A stretch of DNA of 64,000 bases from Pedobacter psychrophilus (GCF_001652725.1 NZ_LWHJ01000011.1:62001-126000), one strand, 5' to 3'; positions 47,893-57,990 are shown, counted from the stretch's first letter. Translations and numbers: made by a program. Notes: generated from the sequence alone by a model not told the origin.

Positions 47893-49376
47893 AAATTGGC
47901 TATTATTTTTTTGATTTGATGGCGTTCTGTATATAAAATTATTAATCCAAAAAGGATAAACAAAATGTTTCCGATAATTAAATCTCTTTTAAAATAAACA
48001 TAAGAAAACCAGACAACAATAACAGAACTTAAAAGGTAAATTACATTTCTTTTTAAATGATAAGGAATGGCGTAATTCTTTTGTCCGAGGATGTACGATA
48101 AAATCATCATGCTGGTGTAAGCAGTTAAAGAAACCCAAGCAGAAGCCATATATCCATAAAATGGGATAAAAATAAGGTTTAACACAATGGTGATAATTGC
48201 TCCAACGCCAGAAATATATAAACCATATCTTGTTTGATCGGATAATTTATACCAAATAGAGAGATTCATGTAAATGCCTAAACTTACATAACCAAATAAT
48301 AAAATGGGCACCACATCTAAACCAACCCAGTAAGACTCATTACGGATAAAATGTTTTAGAATTTCTATGTTGGCCACAATCCCAACAAATATTAAGGTAA
48401 TGATCATCACAAAATAATTCATGATGGTGGCATAAGTTTGTTTGGCGTTCTCATTTTTGGCATGAGAAAAGAAAAAAGGCTCGGCACCTAGCCTAAACGC
48501 ATTGATAAAAATGCTGAGGAAAATAGCAATCTTACCGCAAGCACCATAAATACCAACTTGTGATTGACTAATAGAATTAGGCAACAAACGACCTAAAAAT
48601 ATTTTATCTAAGTTTTCATTTACGATGAAGGATAAATTAGCCACAAATATTGGCAGGCTATACAACATCATTTCTGCCAGTAATTTCTTATCAAGCTTTA
48701 ACTGAACTTTTAACAGCTCTGGTAATAATAGTATCAAGGTTAAAAAACTTGCAATAAGGTTTGATATAAAAACGTAACCAATCCATTTTTCTTGATACCA
48801 GCTTCTAAAAAAATCTGCAAGAGGAAAATGATTTTTTATTACGAAGGGAATTACGAAAATGAAAAATAGATTTAAAGATATAAAAGTTAAGATGTTAATG
48901 ATTTTCAAAACCGAATATCTGCCCGGTTTTCCATCTGCTCTTAATCTTGCAAAAGGGACGACACTTAAGGCATCAATCACTAACATAAAGCTAAAAAACT
49001 TAACGTATAAAACGTAATCTACTAGTGGTGTGTTTGTTGCGTCTTTTAACCAAACTGCTATTGGGTTTACAAAAGCCAAAATTGTAAATAGAAAAACAGC
49101 ACTTATAAAAGCAATCATCATAAAAGTATTGCTATAAATCGTTTCTTTTTGACCTTCTTTCTTATTTAGATACCTAAAAAAAGTAGTCTCCATACCAAAA
49201 GACAATAAAGGATTTAAAATAGAGGCATAGCTATACATCTCTGTGAAAATGCCATAAACCTTAAGTGGATAAACTTTGGTATAAATGGGTGTTAAAAAGA
49301 AATTTAAGATACGAGAAGCTATGGTACTTATGCCATAAATAGCTGTTTGGCCCGCAAACTTTTTTATTGTCGACAA
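47889..49376 (-). CDS. polysaccharide/lipid flippase (Wzx-like, MOP superfamily)
   Basis: This 495-residue membrane protein has about 14 hydrophobic helices. It starts at TTG directly behind the acylphosphatase stop. The N-terminal [49 protein letters not shown] is the pattern of O-antigen and lipid-linked oligosaccharide flippases. It would carry lipid-linked sugars across the inner membrane. Glycosyltransferase genes are not adjacent, so its cargo cannot be inferred. Confidence 0.83.
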   Translation of the reverse strand: MSTIKKFAGQTAIYGISTIASRILNFFLTPIYTKVYPLKVYGIFTEMYSYASILNPLLSFGMETTFFRYLNKKEGQKETIYSNTFMMIAFISAVFLFTILAFVNPIAVWLKDATNTPLVDYVLYVKFFSFMLVIDALSVVPFARLRADGKPGRYSVLKIINILTFISLNLFFIFVIPFVIKNHFPLADFFRSWYQEKWIGYVFISNLIASFLTLILLLPELLKVQLKLDKKLLAEMMLYSLPIFVANLSFIVNENLDKIFLGRLLPNSISQSQVGIYGACGKIAIFLSIFINAFRLGAEPFFFSHAKNENAKQTYATIMNYFVMIITLIFVGIVANIEILKHFIRNESYWVGLDVVPILLFGYVSLGIYMNLSIWYKLSDQTRYGLYISGVGAIITIVLNLIFIPFYGYMASAWVSLTAYTSMMILSYILGQKNYAIPYHLKRNVIYLLSSVIVVWFSYVYFKRDLIIGNILFILFGLIILYTERHQIKKIIANL

Positions 49377-49378
49377 TA

Positions 49379-49651
49379 TTATTTCTTTAGGATATTAAAA
49401 TTTTGATGATTTTTCACTTCAATTTCTTCAACAATGGTTTGATCAACTTTGGCATCATCAGGGCCATATTTACACCAATCTAAAAAATCGTTCATAAAAA
49501 AATCTTCGCCCTCTGCTTCTATCAAAACAGAACCGTCTTTTAAATTTTTTACAAAACCCTTTATTCCTATTTGATCTGCAACAGCCTTTGTACTTGCCCT
49601 ATAGAAAACACCTTGAACCCTGCCAAATACTTGAATTTTTAATGCTTTCAT
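49379..49651 (-). CDS. acylphosphatase
   Basis: This is a protein of about 90 residues. ATG 49651 (MKALKIQVFGRVQGVFYRAS) was chosen over an upstream basic extension because it gives the standard length. The phosphate-binding loop VFGRVQGVFYR with its Arg, and the catalytic Asn in GFVKNLKDGSVLIEAEGE, are intact. It hydrolyses acyl phosphates. It lies directly before the flippase gene on the same strand. Confidence 0.88.
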   Translation of the reverse strand: MKALKIQVFGRVQGVFYRASTKAVADQIGIKGFVKNLKDGSVLIEAEGEDFFMNDFLDWCKYGPDDAKVDQTIVEEIEVKNHQNFNILKK

Positions 49652-49730
49652 TTTCTTTAAAGCTTTTTTGAGCGATAATTTAGATTTCAAAAATAGGTTT
49701 TTTAAAAGATAGGATATACTAACTGATAAA

Positions 49731-50894
49731 TTAAATCAACTTTTTCAGTGTTGTTTTATCTGTGATTTCACCATTTTTTAAATTTTGCAGTAAATTTAAT
49801 CCAGGAGTTTTTCCTACTTCAATACTTCCAAAATCGGTTTCTAATCCAAGAAATTGAGCACCGTTTATAGTTGCCCATTTTAAAATATCTGCGGTGGTAA
49901 AAGATTTTGTGTTTTTTACTAAAACCTTTATCTCGCTTAAAATATCTAAAACATCATTAGAAGCTAGACTATCAGTACCAATTGTAATTGGATAGTTGGT
50001 GTGTTTAAAAAAATCGATTTTCGGCAAAGTGTTCTCAATATATAGATTGGCATTTGGGCAAAAACACCAGAATAAATCTAATTCAAAGCGTTTTGTGAGA
50101 TAAATATCTTTTAAACAAGTAAAGGTATTGTGTACAAATAAAATCTTTTGGTTTTTTGGCAAAAATGGAAGAATAGCTTGAATGGAGTTTTTAGATTGCG
50201 CTTTAAAAGTTTCTGCATTGATATTTAAATCTTTAAAAAAATCTAAAAATGCGCCTTTTTTACCCTTATAAAGTTCGGCTTCAGCTTCACATTCTTGTAA
50301 ATGAATGGCTATTTTATTCTCGTTATTCTTACAATATCTTTTTAATTCTTTTAACAATTCTTTAGAGATAGAATAAGGAGCGTGAACAGTTATGGATGTT
50401 GGAGTCTTAAATTGAGCTTTTAAATCAATTGCATTTTTTATAATTTCTTGTGCTTTGTAAGCATCAAGTCCAATCATTTCTATAAATGTGTGGTATTTAA
50501 TTTTACTTTTTTGCTTAATTTCTGCCGATATAGATTGGTTAGAAATATCCCCAACAGCAACAATACCATTTTGCCACATTTGTTCATCGGCTTTTTTCAT
50601 AGCTTCATGAATTACATCTTCATGAAAGTTTCTGGTATAAATTACATCTTTAATAAAAGAAATTAAACCTTGTTGTTTCTTTATTTTTTGATGAAGATGA
50701 GAAAGTTCTAAATGGCAATGAGTATTTATAAATCCGGGAGTAATGATCCCATCATATCTTTCAATATGTGGGTCTAAAGAAATTTTTTCATCGGTTATGG
50801 CTAAAATTTTTCCATCATCGTTGGTTACAACAATCCCATTTGGTATGATATTGCCAGTAATTGTATAAATAAAATCTGCACTAAAGCGTCGCAT
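49731..50894 (-). CDS. amidohydrolase family protein (cytosine/guanine deaminase-like)
   Basis: This protein of about 387 residues starts at ATG 50894, with a TTG just before it. The metal site NTHCHLELSH lies at about residues 56-65. A His in TVHAPYS (about 173), a His in HLQECEAE, and Asp in TIGTDSLASN (about 313-322) follow in amidohydrolase order. This is the layout of zinc deaminases such as those of the aminofutalosine or chlorohydrolase type. The substrate is unknown. It is divergent from rlmN. Confidence 0.8.
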   Translation of the reverse strand: MRRFSADFIYTITGNIIPNGIVVTNDDGKILAITDEKISLDPHIERYDGIITPGFINTHCHLELSHLHQKIKKQQGLISFIKDVIYTRNFHEDVIHEAMKKADEQMWQNGIVAVGDISNQSISAEIKQKSKIKYHTFIEMIGLDAYKAQEIIKNAIDLKAQFKTPTSITVHAPYSISKELLKELKRYCKNNENKIAIHLQECEAEAELYKGKKGAFLDFFKDLNINAETFKAQSKNSIQAILPFLPKNQKILFVHNTFTCLKDIYLTKRFELDLFWCFCPNANLYIENTLPKIDFFKHTNYPITIGTDSLASNDVLDILSEIKVLVKNTKSFTTADILKWATINGAQFLGLETDFGSIEVGKTPGLNLLQNLKNGEITDKTTLKKLI

Positions 50895-51056
50895 CAATTA
50901 AAAAAGCATTTAAAATTTAATGATTTACCCTTAACATTGTTTCAAAGCTATCCAATTTTTAAACTTACCATTTTTAACAAAAAACTGTCAATTTATTCAT
51001 CATAAATTTTAAAAATTTTACGTCCAATTTAATAATGCTAATTTTACAACCGCTTT

Positions 51057-52106
51057 ATGGAAGACATTGTTAAAAAGGATATTAGGAGTTTAGATCTTAA
51101 ACAGCTGAAAGAAGTTTTTACCCAGATGGGCGAAAAGTCTTTCAGAGCTACTCAAGTTTATGAATGGTTATGGAAAAAATCTGCTTTAAATTTTGACGAG
51201 ATGAGCAATCTTTCTAAAGATTTGAGAGAGAATTTAAAAAATCATTTTGTTATAAACGCAGTAAAAATCAACAGTTCTCAATTTAGCGCTGATAAAACAA
51301 TAAAAAATACTTTTAAACTTTATGATACCCATTTAATTGAAGGCGTTTTAATCCCGACAACCGAAAGAATGACCGCATGCGTATCATCACAGGTGGGTTG
51401 TAGCTTAACTTGTAAGTTTTGCGCCACAGGTTATATGGAGCGAAAAAGGAATTTGAATGCCGATGAAATTTATGACCAAGTGGTTTTGATTAATAATCAA
51501 GCTATCGAAAATTATGGAATCCCACTTTCAAATATTGTTTATATGGGGATGGGAGAGCCGCTTTTAAATTATACAAATGTTTTAAAATCTATTGACAGAA
51601 TTACCGCTGAAGATGGATTAAATATGGCATCGAAACGAATTACTGTTTCTACTGCCGGTATTGCTAAAATGATTAAAAAATTAGGTGATGATGAGGTAAA
51701 ATTCAATTTAGCTTTATCTCTTCACGCTGCTAATGATGCTAAACGAAATGAGATAATGCCAATAAATGAGCAAAATTCTTTATCCGCTTTAGCCGAAGCT
51801 TTAAAGTACTATTTCGCCAAAACTAAAAATCCTGTTACTTATGAATATATTATTTTTGATGGTGTTAATGATAGTTTAACCGATGCAATGGACTTGGCAA
51901 AGTTTTGTAAACACGTTCCTTGTAAAGTAAATATCATAGAATATAACCCAATTTCTTTTGCAGATTTCACCAATGCCGATGTTGATAAAACAGAGATTTT
52001 TGCCAATTATTTAAAGAAACAAGGCATCAACACACATATAAGAAGGAGTAGAGGGAAAGATATTGATGCAGCTTGTGGGCAATTAGCCGTTAAAGAAAGT
52101 AATTAG
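51057..52106 (+). CDS. rlmN: dual-specificity 23S rRNA/tRNA methyltransferase RlmN
   Basis: This 349-residue radical SAM enzyme methylates C2 of adenosine (A2503 in 23S rRNA and A37 in tRNA, by E. coli numbering). The iron-sulfur cysteines are Cys115, Cys119 and Cys122 (CSLTCKFCATG). The second conserved cysteine near the C-terminus is in DAACGQLA (about residue 340). GMGEPLLNY (about 164-172) and SLHAANDAKR are also conserved. The length fits. Confidence 0.94.
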   Translation: MEDIVKKDIRSLDLKQLKEVFTQMGEKSFRATQVYEWLWKKSALNFDEMSNLSKDLRENLKNHFVINAVKINSSQFSADKTIKNTFKLYDTHLIEGVLIPTTERMTACVSSQVGCSLTCKFCATGYMERKRNLNADEIYDQVVLINNQAIENYGIPLSNIVYMGMGEPLLNYTNVLKSIDRITAEDGLNMASKRITVSTAGIAKMIKKLGDDEVKFNLALSLHAANDAKRNEIMPINEQNSLSALAEALKYYFAKTKNPVTYEYIIFDGVNDSLTDAMDLAKFCKHVPCKVNIIEYNPISFADFTNADVDKTEIFANYLKKQGINTHIRRSRGKDIDAACGQLAVKESN

Positions 52107-52112
52107 TAAAAG

Positions 52113-52811
52113 ATGGCCGCATCAATTAAACAGTTTTTTAAAGATTTTGATGCGCTATTTTTTCCAAATATCTGTCAGGCTTGCGGCGGTTCATTAGTGC
52201 AACATGAAAACAGCTTTTGCACCATTTGTTTGCACCAATTACCTTATACCAATTATCACTTAATCCCAGATAATAAATTGGCAAAGCAGTTCTGGGGAAG
52301 GATAAAAATCCAATCTGCGGCAGCTTTTTTATATTTTAACAAGGCTGGTAAAGTACAAAATATCATGCATCAGCTTAAATATAATAACCAGCCAAAAGTA
52401 GGGGTAGAGCTTGGGAAATTGTATGGAAAGGAGTTGGTCAAAGAAATTCATTATACCCAAATTGATGGAATTATTCCTGTTCCCCTGCATCCTAAAAAAT
52501 TTAAGAAAAGAGGTTATAACCAAAGTGAACAATTTGCAAATGGTTTATCAGAAACTTTAAAAATTCCCGTTTTCAGTGATATTTTAATTAGGGATTTAGA
52601 AAAGGAAAGTCAGACTGGTAAATCACGAAGTTTACGTTTTGATAATATGGAGGCAGTTTTTAAAGTACAATCAAATCATCCAAAATTAAATAATGTGCTT
52701 TTGGTTGATGATACTATTACAACAGGAGCAACTTTAGAAACTTGTGCTGCGGTTTTGCAAAACAGCGGAATAGAAAATATAAATATTTTAGGCCTTGCTT
52801 TCACAGAATAG
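52113..52811 (+). CDS. ComF-like phosphoribosyltransferase
   Basis: This 232-residue protein has an N-terminal zinc-finger-like cluster (CQACGGSLVQHENSFCTICL, about residues 18-37). Its phosphoribosyltransferase domain ends in the PRPP motif VLLVDDTITTGATLETCA (about 198-215). ComF proteins support DNA uptake in competent bacteria, but in other lineages their role is unclear. It begins 6 nt after the rlmN stop and is co-transcribed. Confidence 0.87.
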   Translation: MAASIKQFFKDFDALFFPNICQACGGSLVQHENSFCTICLHQLPYTNYHLIPDNKLAKQFWGRIKIQSAAAFLYFNKAGKVQNIMHQLKYNNQPKVGVELGKLYGKELVKEIHYTQIDGIIPVPLHPKKFKKRGYNQSEQFANGLSETLKIPVFSDILIRDLEKESQTGKSRSLRFDNMEAVFKVQSNHPKLNNVLLVDDTITTGATLETCAAVLQNSGIENINILGLAFTE

Positions 52812-52835
52812 TTAAATTAATCCATATTTGTGTCG

Positions 52836-54215
52836 ATGAAAAATTCAGTTTTAGCAGTTTTAATTTTAAGTTTTATGATTTTTTCTTGTAGAAAGGATGA
52901 TAAAATTGACACTAGTCCTGATTTGAAACTTCAATTTTCTACAGATTCTTTGTTATTTGATACAGTTTTTACAAGCAGCGGAACCACTAACAGGGTTCTT
53001 AAAATTTTCAATTATAATAAAAATAGCGTTTTAGTTACTAGTTTAAAATTAGCAGGTGGTACTGCATCATCGTTTAAAATAAATATTAATGGCGTTGCCG
53101 CCGATGCCTTAGAAAACATCAAGATAAGAGGAAATGATTCTATTTATGTTTTTGTGAAAGCATTCATCAATCCAAATAGTGTTAATTCTCCCTTTTTGGT
53201 AGAGGATGAATTGCAGATAAATATAAATGGTAATCAGCAAAAAATACCAATTGCCGCATATGGCCAAAATGCTGTTTATTTAAATAAAGCAGAAATAAAT
53301 AACAATACCACATTTTTAAAAGGAAAGCCATATATAATTTATGATTATGCAATAGTAAACCCGAATGTTGTTTTAACGGTTAATCCTGGAGCTAGAATTT
53401 ATTTTCATAAAGATGCCAAGCTTTTTATCTCAGGGACATTAAATGCCACGGGAACTTTAACAGATAGCATCACTTTTACAAGCGATAGAACAGAAAGAAT
53501 TTATGATGATGAACCTGGACAATGGGAAGGTTTACATTTTTTAAGACCAAGCATCAACAATAAAATTAATTTTGCGGTTGTAAAAAATGCTTTGGCAGGC
53601 ATCAGGGTAGATTCTTTGAGTAATAATACTAATCCCAAATTATTAATCACCAACTCTATCATTAAAAATCATGAGGTAGCTGGAGTTTTAGGATATACAG
53701 CCAGTATCACCGCAATTAATAATTTAATTTATAATTGTGGTCAATATTTAATGATAGGTTTATATGGTGGTGATTATAATTTTTACCAAAATACTTTGGC
53801 AAATTTCAATTTCAACTTTCCACGTAAAACACCTTCCGTTTATTTTAGCGATAATTTAAATGGCGATGCAAATAAAATTTATGCTTTAAAAGCTCAATTT
53901 TTTAACAACATCATTTATGGAAGCTTACAAAAAGAACTGGATTTTGATAAAAAAGGAAATCTGGCTTTTGTAACTGATTTCCAAAACAATGATATTAAAA
54001 CTGATAAGCCAGATTTAGGTCCAATTAATATTTATAATGAAGATCCTTTGTTCTTAAATAGCAGGAGAGAAAATTATCAAATCCCATCAAATAGTGGAAT
54101 TCATGGAAAGGGAAAAGATTTAAGTACAAATATTTATTTTAATGATTATTTAAATAAAGATTTAACGGGCAAAACAAGGGTTTTTCCCTCATCATTAGGT
54201 TGTTACGAAAAATAA
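52836..54215 (+). CDS. beta-helix-like lipoprotein
   Basis: This is a lipoprotein of about 459 residues (lipobox Phe-Ser-Cys followed by Arg-Lys-Asp-Asp). The ATG at 52836 is taken because it opens a normal signal peptide; a GTG lies 6 nt upstream. The first third is beta-sandwich-like (STDSLLFDTVFTSSGTTNRVLKIFNYN). The rest has right-handed beta-helix repeats, with the cap-like VLTVNPGARIYFHKDAKLFISGTLNATG. This cap resembles that of the lipoprotein at 178. It is placed close behind rlmN and comF-like, but no functional link is visible. Confidence 0.75.
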   Translation: MKNSVLAVLILSFMIFSCRKDDKIDTSPDLKLQFSTDSLLFDTVFTSSGTTNRVLKIFNYNKNSVLVTSLKLAGGTASSFKININGVAADALENIKIRGNDSIYVFVKAFINPNSVNSPFLVEDELQININGNQQKIPIAAYGQNAVYLNKAEINNNTTFLKGKPYIIYDYAIVNPNVVLTVNPGARIYFHKDAKLFISGTLNATGTLTDSITFTSDRTERIYDDEPGQWEGLHFLRPSINNKINFAVVKNALAGIRVDSLSNNTNPKLLITNSIIKNHEVAGVLGYTASITAINNLIYNCGQYLMIGLYGGDYNFYQNTLANFNFNFPRKTPSVYFSDNLNGDANKIYALKAQFFNNIIYGSLQKELDFDKKGNLAFVTDFQNNDIKTDKPDLGPINIYNEDPLFLNSRRENYQIPSNSGIHGKGKDLSTNIYFNDYLNKDLTGKTRVFPSSLGCYEK

Positions 54216-54292
54216 AAATATTTTCATTTTTTATGTAACCTTAGTAGATAAGCTTACGTAAAAATATTCGAGAGCGTTAATTTAGATTAGAG

Positions 54293-54332
54293 AAGGCGGA
54301 GTTCATAAGAACTTCGCCTTTTCCTTTTTTTA
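54293..54332 (+). terminator. terminator after the beta-helix lipoprotein
   Basis: AAGGCGGAGTTC pairs with GAACTTCGCCTT (one G-T pair) around a 4-nt loop and is followed by TTCCTTTTTTT. Confidence 0.85.
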
Positions 54333-54423
54333 AAGTTTTTGTGCCATAATATGGTGATGATAAATCGTGATCCTTATAGTTTTTCTTTTTGAAAAACTTG
54401 GTGCACTCTCTAGCTTATAAACA

Positions 54424-54460
54424 AAAAAAGCAGATTAAATTTTCATCAACCTGCTTTTTT
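54424..54460 (-). terminator. terminator after the M28 peptidase (minus strand)
   Basis: AAAAAAGCAG and CTGCTTTTTT frame a 17-nt loop. On the minus strand the stem is followed by T residues, 18 bp behind the peptidase stop. Confidence 0.75.
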
Positions 54461-54478
54461 AAATAGTTAAATTATGCT

Positions 54479-56065
54479 TTATCTATTACTTGGCATATCA
54501 TTTTCACGGTCTACTTTTGGTCTTTCAGCTCGGTTAGCTAAATCCCAAGCGGTATAAAATACCAATTGTGCTCTTTTTGTAAGCAACGGAAAATTGATTT
54601 TTTTAACCTCATCCGTTTTTTTGTGATAATCTTCATGAACTCCGTTAAAATAAAATATTATTGGAATTCCATGTTTAGCGAAGTTATAATGATCAGAACG
54701 ATAGTAGAATCTGTTAGGATCTGTTGGCTCATCATATTTATAATCTAAAACCATGTTAGTGTAAGTCTTATTGGTTTTTTCGCTAATTTCTTTTAGCGTA
54801 GAGCTCAATTTCTCAGACCCAATTACATAGACATAATTTGCCGAATCTTGCTTTCCTTTATAAAGTTCGCCAACTCTTCCAATCATATCAATATTCAAAT
54901 CGGCAATGGTATTTTCTAAAGGAAAAACCGGATTTTCAGAGTACCATTCAGAACCTAAAAGACCTTTTTCTTCTCCAACAACCGTCATAAATAATATGCT
55001 TCTTTTTGGCCCTTTACCAGCTTTTTTCGCTTTAGAAAAAGCCTCAGCAATTTCTAAAACTCCCGTAGTTCCAGATCCATCATCATCAGCACCATTGAAA
55101 ACATCTCCATCTTCTCCAACTCCAACATGATCATAATGAGCAGTTACCACTAAGATTTCACTTTTTAATTTAGCATCAGAACCTTCCATAAATCCTAAAA
55201 CGTTTTTAGCTTCTAGTGCGGTCATTTTGCTTTTTATATCAACGCTTAAATCAGAAAAGAAACCGAAAGTAGCAGGTTTCGAGGTTTCTTTAATGCTGTT
55301 AATTAAACCATCAATATTTTTGTCTGATTTTGACATGAGGTTATTAATTGCCTCTTTGCTAAAATATAAATTCAGCAAATTTTGATTAGCAGTTTCTTTT
55401 CCTAAGACTAAAGAAGGTCTTTCAAAAAAAGCTTTAGCGTTTTGCATTCTAGCCATATCATTACTTAAAGTGATAATTGCAATTGGATTTTTTGCCTTTA
55501 AAGCAGCTAACTTTTTATTTCTACTGGTACTCCATTCAGACATTTTTGTGGTTCCGGTAATTAATGATTTCCCATCAACCATAGGTTCGCCGGTTAAAAT
55601 GATGGCTACTTTACCAGTTAAATCGGCATTGGTTAAATCGTCGTATTTTTCGGAGGCAATTCCATAACCTACAAAAACAAATTCTTTATAATTCGATTTT
55701 GTGTCATTAAATGTGCCGGGTAAAATGTAATAATCTTTTAAAAATTCTAAAGTTTTACCACTTGCTACAATCTCTCTTTTATCTAAAGACTTCTCTTTTA
55801 AATCTAACATTTGGAAATAAGAAGAGCTATTAACCGGACCTTTTAATCCAAAACTTTGAAACTGACTTTTAATATATTCTGCAGCTCTTAAAGCTCCAGC
55901 TTTACCAGTTTCACGACCTTCCATGCCATCTGCTGCTAAAATATTTAATCTTGTAGACGCATCCTCTTTCGTGATAGTTGCTGCATATTTCATTGCAGTT
56001 TTATCTTGAGCGTTTGCCAAAAAAGCCAAGGCTAAAAATGGAATTATAAATAATTGTTTTTTCAT
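54479..56065 (-). CDS. M28 family zinc aminopeptidase, exported
   Basis: This 528-residue protein has a signal peptide of about 19 residues. Its two-zinc site is complete: His/Asp in TAHYDHVG (about residue 309), GADDDGSG (about 328), the Glu pair in GEEKGLLGS (about 363), Asp in DMIGR, and His in RSDHYNFAKHGIP (about 465). A protease-associated (PA) insert occupies residues about 130-290. It likely removes N-terminal residues from peptides in the periplasm or outside. It stands alone on the minus strand. Confidence 0.9.
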   Translation of the reverse strand: MKKQLFIIPFLALAFLANAQDKTAMKYAATITKEDASTRLNILAADGMEGRETGKAGALRAAEYIKSQFQSFGLKGPVNSSSYFQMLDLKEKSLDKREIVASGKTLEFLKDYYILPGTFNDTKSNYKEFVFVGYGIASEKYDDLTNADLTGKVAIILTGEPMVDGKSLITGTTKMSEWSTSRNKKLAALKAKNPIAIITLSNDMARMQNAKAFFERPSLVLGKETANQNLLNLYFSKEAINNLMSKSDKNIDGLINSIKETSKPATFGFFSDLSVDIKSKMTALEAKNVLGFMEGSDAKLKSEILVVTAHYDHVGVGEDGDVFNGADDDGSGTTGVLEIAEAFSKAKKAGKGPKRSILFMTVVGEEKGLLGSEWYSENPVFPLENTIADLNIDMIGRVGELYKGKQDSANYVYVIGSEKLSSTLKEISEKTNKTYTNMVLDYKYDEPTDPNRFYYRSDHYNFAKHGIPIIFYFNGVHEDYHKKTDEVKKINFPLLTKRAQLVFYTAWDLANRAERPKVDRENDMPSNR

Positions 56066-56200
56066 TCGTTTAAAAATATTAATGAATTAAGATTTATTGC
56101 AATTTCAAATGTATGATATTTTGTGAAATGGTTTTGTAAAGATTTGATGGGTATATGTTTAATGATAATATTTTTTAGTAATTAAAATCGATAGCGAAAA

Positions 56201-56899
56201 TCAAAATAACTTTGTCTGCTTATTATCCAAATCCTTAACTCTCGCTTCATTTACTATTAAATGAGCCAATCTTGTAGGCTCTGGAATGCGGTGATTTAGT
56301 GTACAATTTTTCATAATTTCCAGGCTTTGCGTTAAACTTATTTTATGACCCGGAGAAATATAAACTGTTTCACAATTAACTTTTGTTTTTAAAGCATAGC
56401 CAATCTGTTCTTCACGCCTATTTAATGGCGAGTTTGCAAAGCGTTGATTTTCTGGTTCCTGATAATTTCCTGTCAGCTTACTTTTAGCACATCCGATGGA
56501 AGGAACATCCGTTAATAAACCAAAATGGGTTGCAATTCCCATCCCTCTTTCATTAGCAATTCCTTGCCCATCTAAAATCATGACATCTGGTTTTTGTGGT
56601 AATAATTCCCAAACTTTTAATAAAGCAGGCACTTCTCTAAAAGCCAAAAAACCAGAAATGTAAGGAAATTTTGAAATAGCTTTAACAGTTGTTTTTGAAA
56701 CTATTTTCATGGAAGGATATTCTAAAACTATGATACCGGCATAAACATAATCTTCATTTTTATTGAAGGAGATATCAGCACCACCAATTAATTTTATTTC
56801 TTTATTTAGCGGTGTAAGGTTAATGTTTTTTCTCATTTCCCACTGAATGGCAATAGCTTCTGAGGTACTTAAATGATCATAATTATCTGGGAAAGACAT
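56201..56899 (-). CDS. nfi: endonuclease V
   Basis: This 232-residue repair enzyme nicks DNA next to deaminated bases such as hypoxanthine. IGGADISF (with the metal Asp) is at about residues 38-45, and FLAFREVPALLKVW at about 90-103. The motif DGQGIANERGMGIATHFGLLTDVPSIGCAKSKL lies at about 115-147. The last 80 residues carry the expected ISPGH and acidic pattern. The length is typical. Confidence 0.9.
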   Translation of the reverse strand: MSFPDNYDHLSTSEAIAIQWEMRKNINLTPLNKEIKLIGGADISFNKNEDYVYAGIIVLEYPSMKIVSKTTVKAISKFPYISGFLAFREVPALLKVWELLPQKPDVMILDGQGIANERGMGIATHFGLLTDVPSIGCAKSKLTGNYQEPENQRFANSPLNRREEQIGYALKTKVNCETVYISPGHKISLTQSLEIMKNCTLNHRIPEPTRLAHLIVNEARVKDLDNKQTKLF

Positions 56900-57046
56900 A
56901 GTTATTTCTAAGCAATGAATGCTCCAAAAATTAATAAGCTTTGGAGTTCTTTATTTCTCTTTTGTAGTGATGATTTGTTTAGTATTAAGCAAGAGGTGAG
57001 GTTTAAATCTATGATGTTAATTTCTTATTTATAATTATATTTGATA

Positions 57047-57241
57047 ATGGACTACCGTGAGCATATTCAAATTAATTCTGAAATCCGTTTTGGAAAACCT
57101 TGTATAAAAGGAACTCGAATTGCTATTTACGATATTTTGAGTTGGTTATCGGAGGGGATGTCTATTCGAGAAATAATTTCTGATTTCCCTCAATTGAGAG
57201 AAGGTGATATTTTAGCTACTCTTGCTTATTCTGAGTATTAA
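57047..57241 (+). CDS. DUF433 domain protein (antitoxin-like)
   Basis: This 64-residue protein starts at ATG 57047, with a TTG 6 nt before it. The sequence GKPCIKGTRIAIYDILSWLSEGMSIREIISDFPQLREGDILATLAY is the complete DUF433 core, a small DNA-binding fold. DUF433 proteins are usually antitoxins paired with a PIN-like DUF5615 toxin encoded just after them. No such gene follows here. Instead the end of this gene overlaps the end of a Doc toxin gene on the other strand by 26 bp. It may therefore be a leftover antitoxin or act on another locus. Confidence 0.8.
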   Translation: MDYREHIQINSEIRFGKPCIKGTRIAIYDILSWLSEGMSIREIISDFPQLREGDILATLAYSEY

Positions 57242-57644
57242 AATTTAATACTTCAATATGTAGTTTCAACCAACCTTGAACAGATTCTAATGTTTCATGA
57301 CCTGAAGCGACTGACAAAATGAAATCTGTTAAAATTTCATTTGTTATTTTATCTTGAAGTTGATAGCCGTTAAAATTTAAGAATAGCAAACAACTATCCA
57401 AGCCTGCTCTTTTGTTCCCATCTGTAAATACATGATTACAAATAATATTAAATAAATAAACGGCTGCTATATCATAAATTTCTGGATAGAGTTTTTGACC
57501 AAAATATTCAGAATTTACTATTTCTACTAAATAATCTAGTGGATTTTCATTTAATAAATTACTTGGAGGCACAAAATTTCCACCGAATCTCTGAACATTA
57601 TTTTTATTTAAAAAAATAATTTCTGCTTTGGTTAAAAATCGCAT
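57216..57644 (-). CDS. doc: Doc-family (Fic-fold) toxin
   Basis: This 142-residue protein is of the death-on-curing type. The catalytic Fic-like motif His71-Val-Phe-Thr-Asp75-Gly-Asn-Lys-Arg79 is intact. In Phd-Doc systems Doc phosphorylates EF-Tu at a Thr. Helices flanking the motif (YDIAAVYLFNIICNH and AGLDSCLLFLNFNGYQL) fit Doc. The start lies 3 nt behind the stop of a small upstream gene, its likely antitoxin. The 3' end overlaps the DUF433 gene. Confidence 0.87.
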   Translation of the reverse strand: MRFLTKAEIIFLNKNNVQRFGGNFVPPSNLLNENPLDYLVEIVNSEYFGQKLYPEIYDIAAVYLFNIICNHVFTDGNKRAGLDSCLLFLNFNGYQLQDKITNEILTDFILSVASGHETLESVQGWLKLHIEVLNFNTQNKQE

Positions 57645-57647
57645 TTT

Positions 57648-57830
57648 CTACGATAAAGCCTTGTAAGTTGATTCATACTTTTTATGAATAGGATTTATCT
57701 TGTTAAGAATCTCTTCTTTGTTTAATAAAGATTTTTGTATTTCTTCTTTTATTAATTTTCTGTCATCATCATTAAGCTTCAATGCAATCTCTAATACTTC
57801 TTCAACTGTGTATTGATGTTGTGTGTCCAT
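57648..57830 (-). CDS. probable antitoxin of the Doc toxin
   Basis: This 60-residue acidic and helical protein (VEEVLEIALKLNDDDRKLIKEEIQKSLL) sits directly before the Doc gene, with a 3-nt gap, as antitoxins do. It does not look like Phd. The N-terminal half resembles short helical addiction-module antitoxins, and the C-terminal 15 residues (IHKKYESTYKALS region) may wrap the toxin. The name rests on position and size, not on a recognised family. Confidence 0.62.
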   Translation of the reverse strand: MDTQHQYTVEEVLEIALKLNDDDRKLIKEEIQKSLLNKEEILNKINPIHKKYESTYKALS

Positions 57831-57990
57831 ATCTGATTTTTTATTTAAAGTTACGAAGAAAATTTTTATATGTATCTATTCTTCAGATTTGATTAAAAGT
57901 GTATATGTCAACTGAAATTTTTTTTTGATTATGAAAATAAATCCTAACTATCCTAAATTTATTACCACAAACCTTACTTTTCCAAAACAA

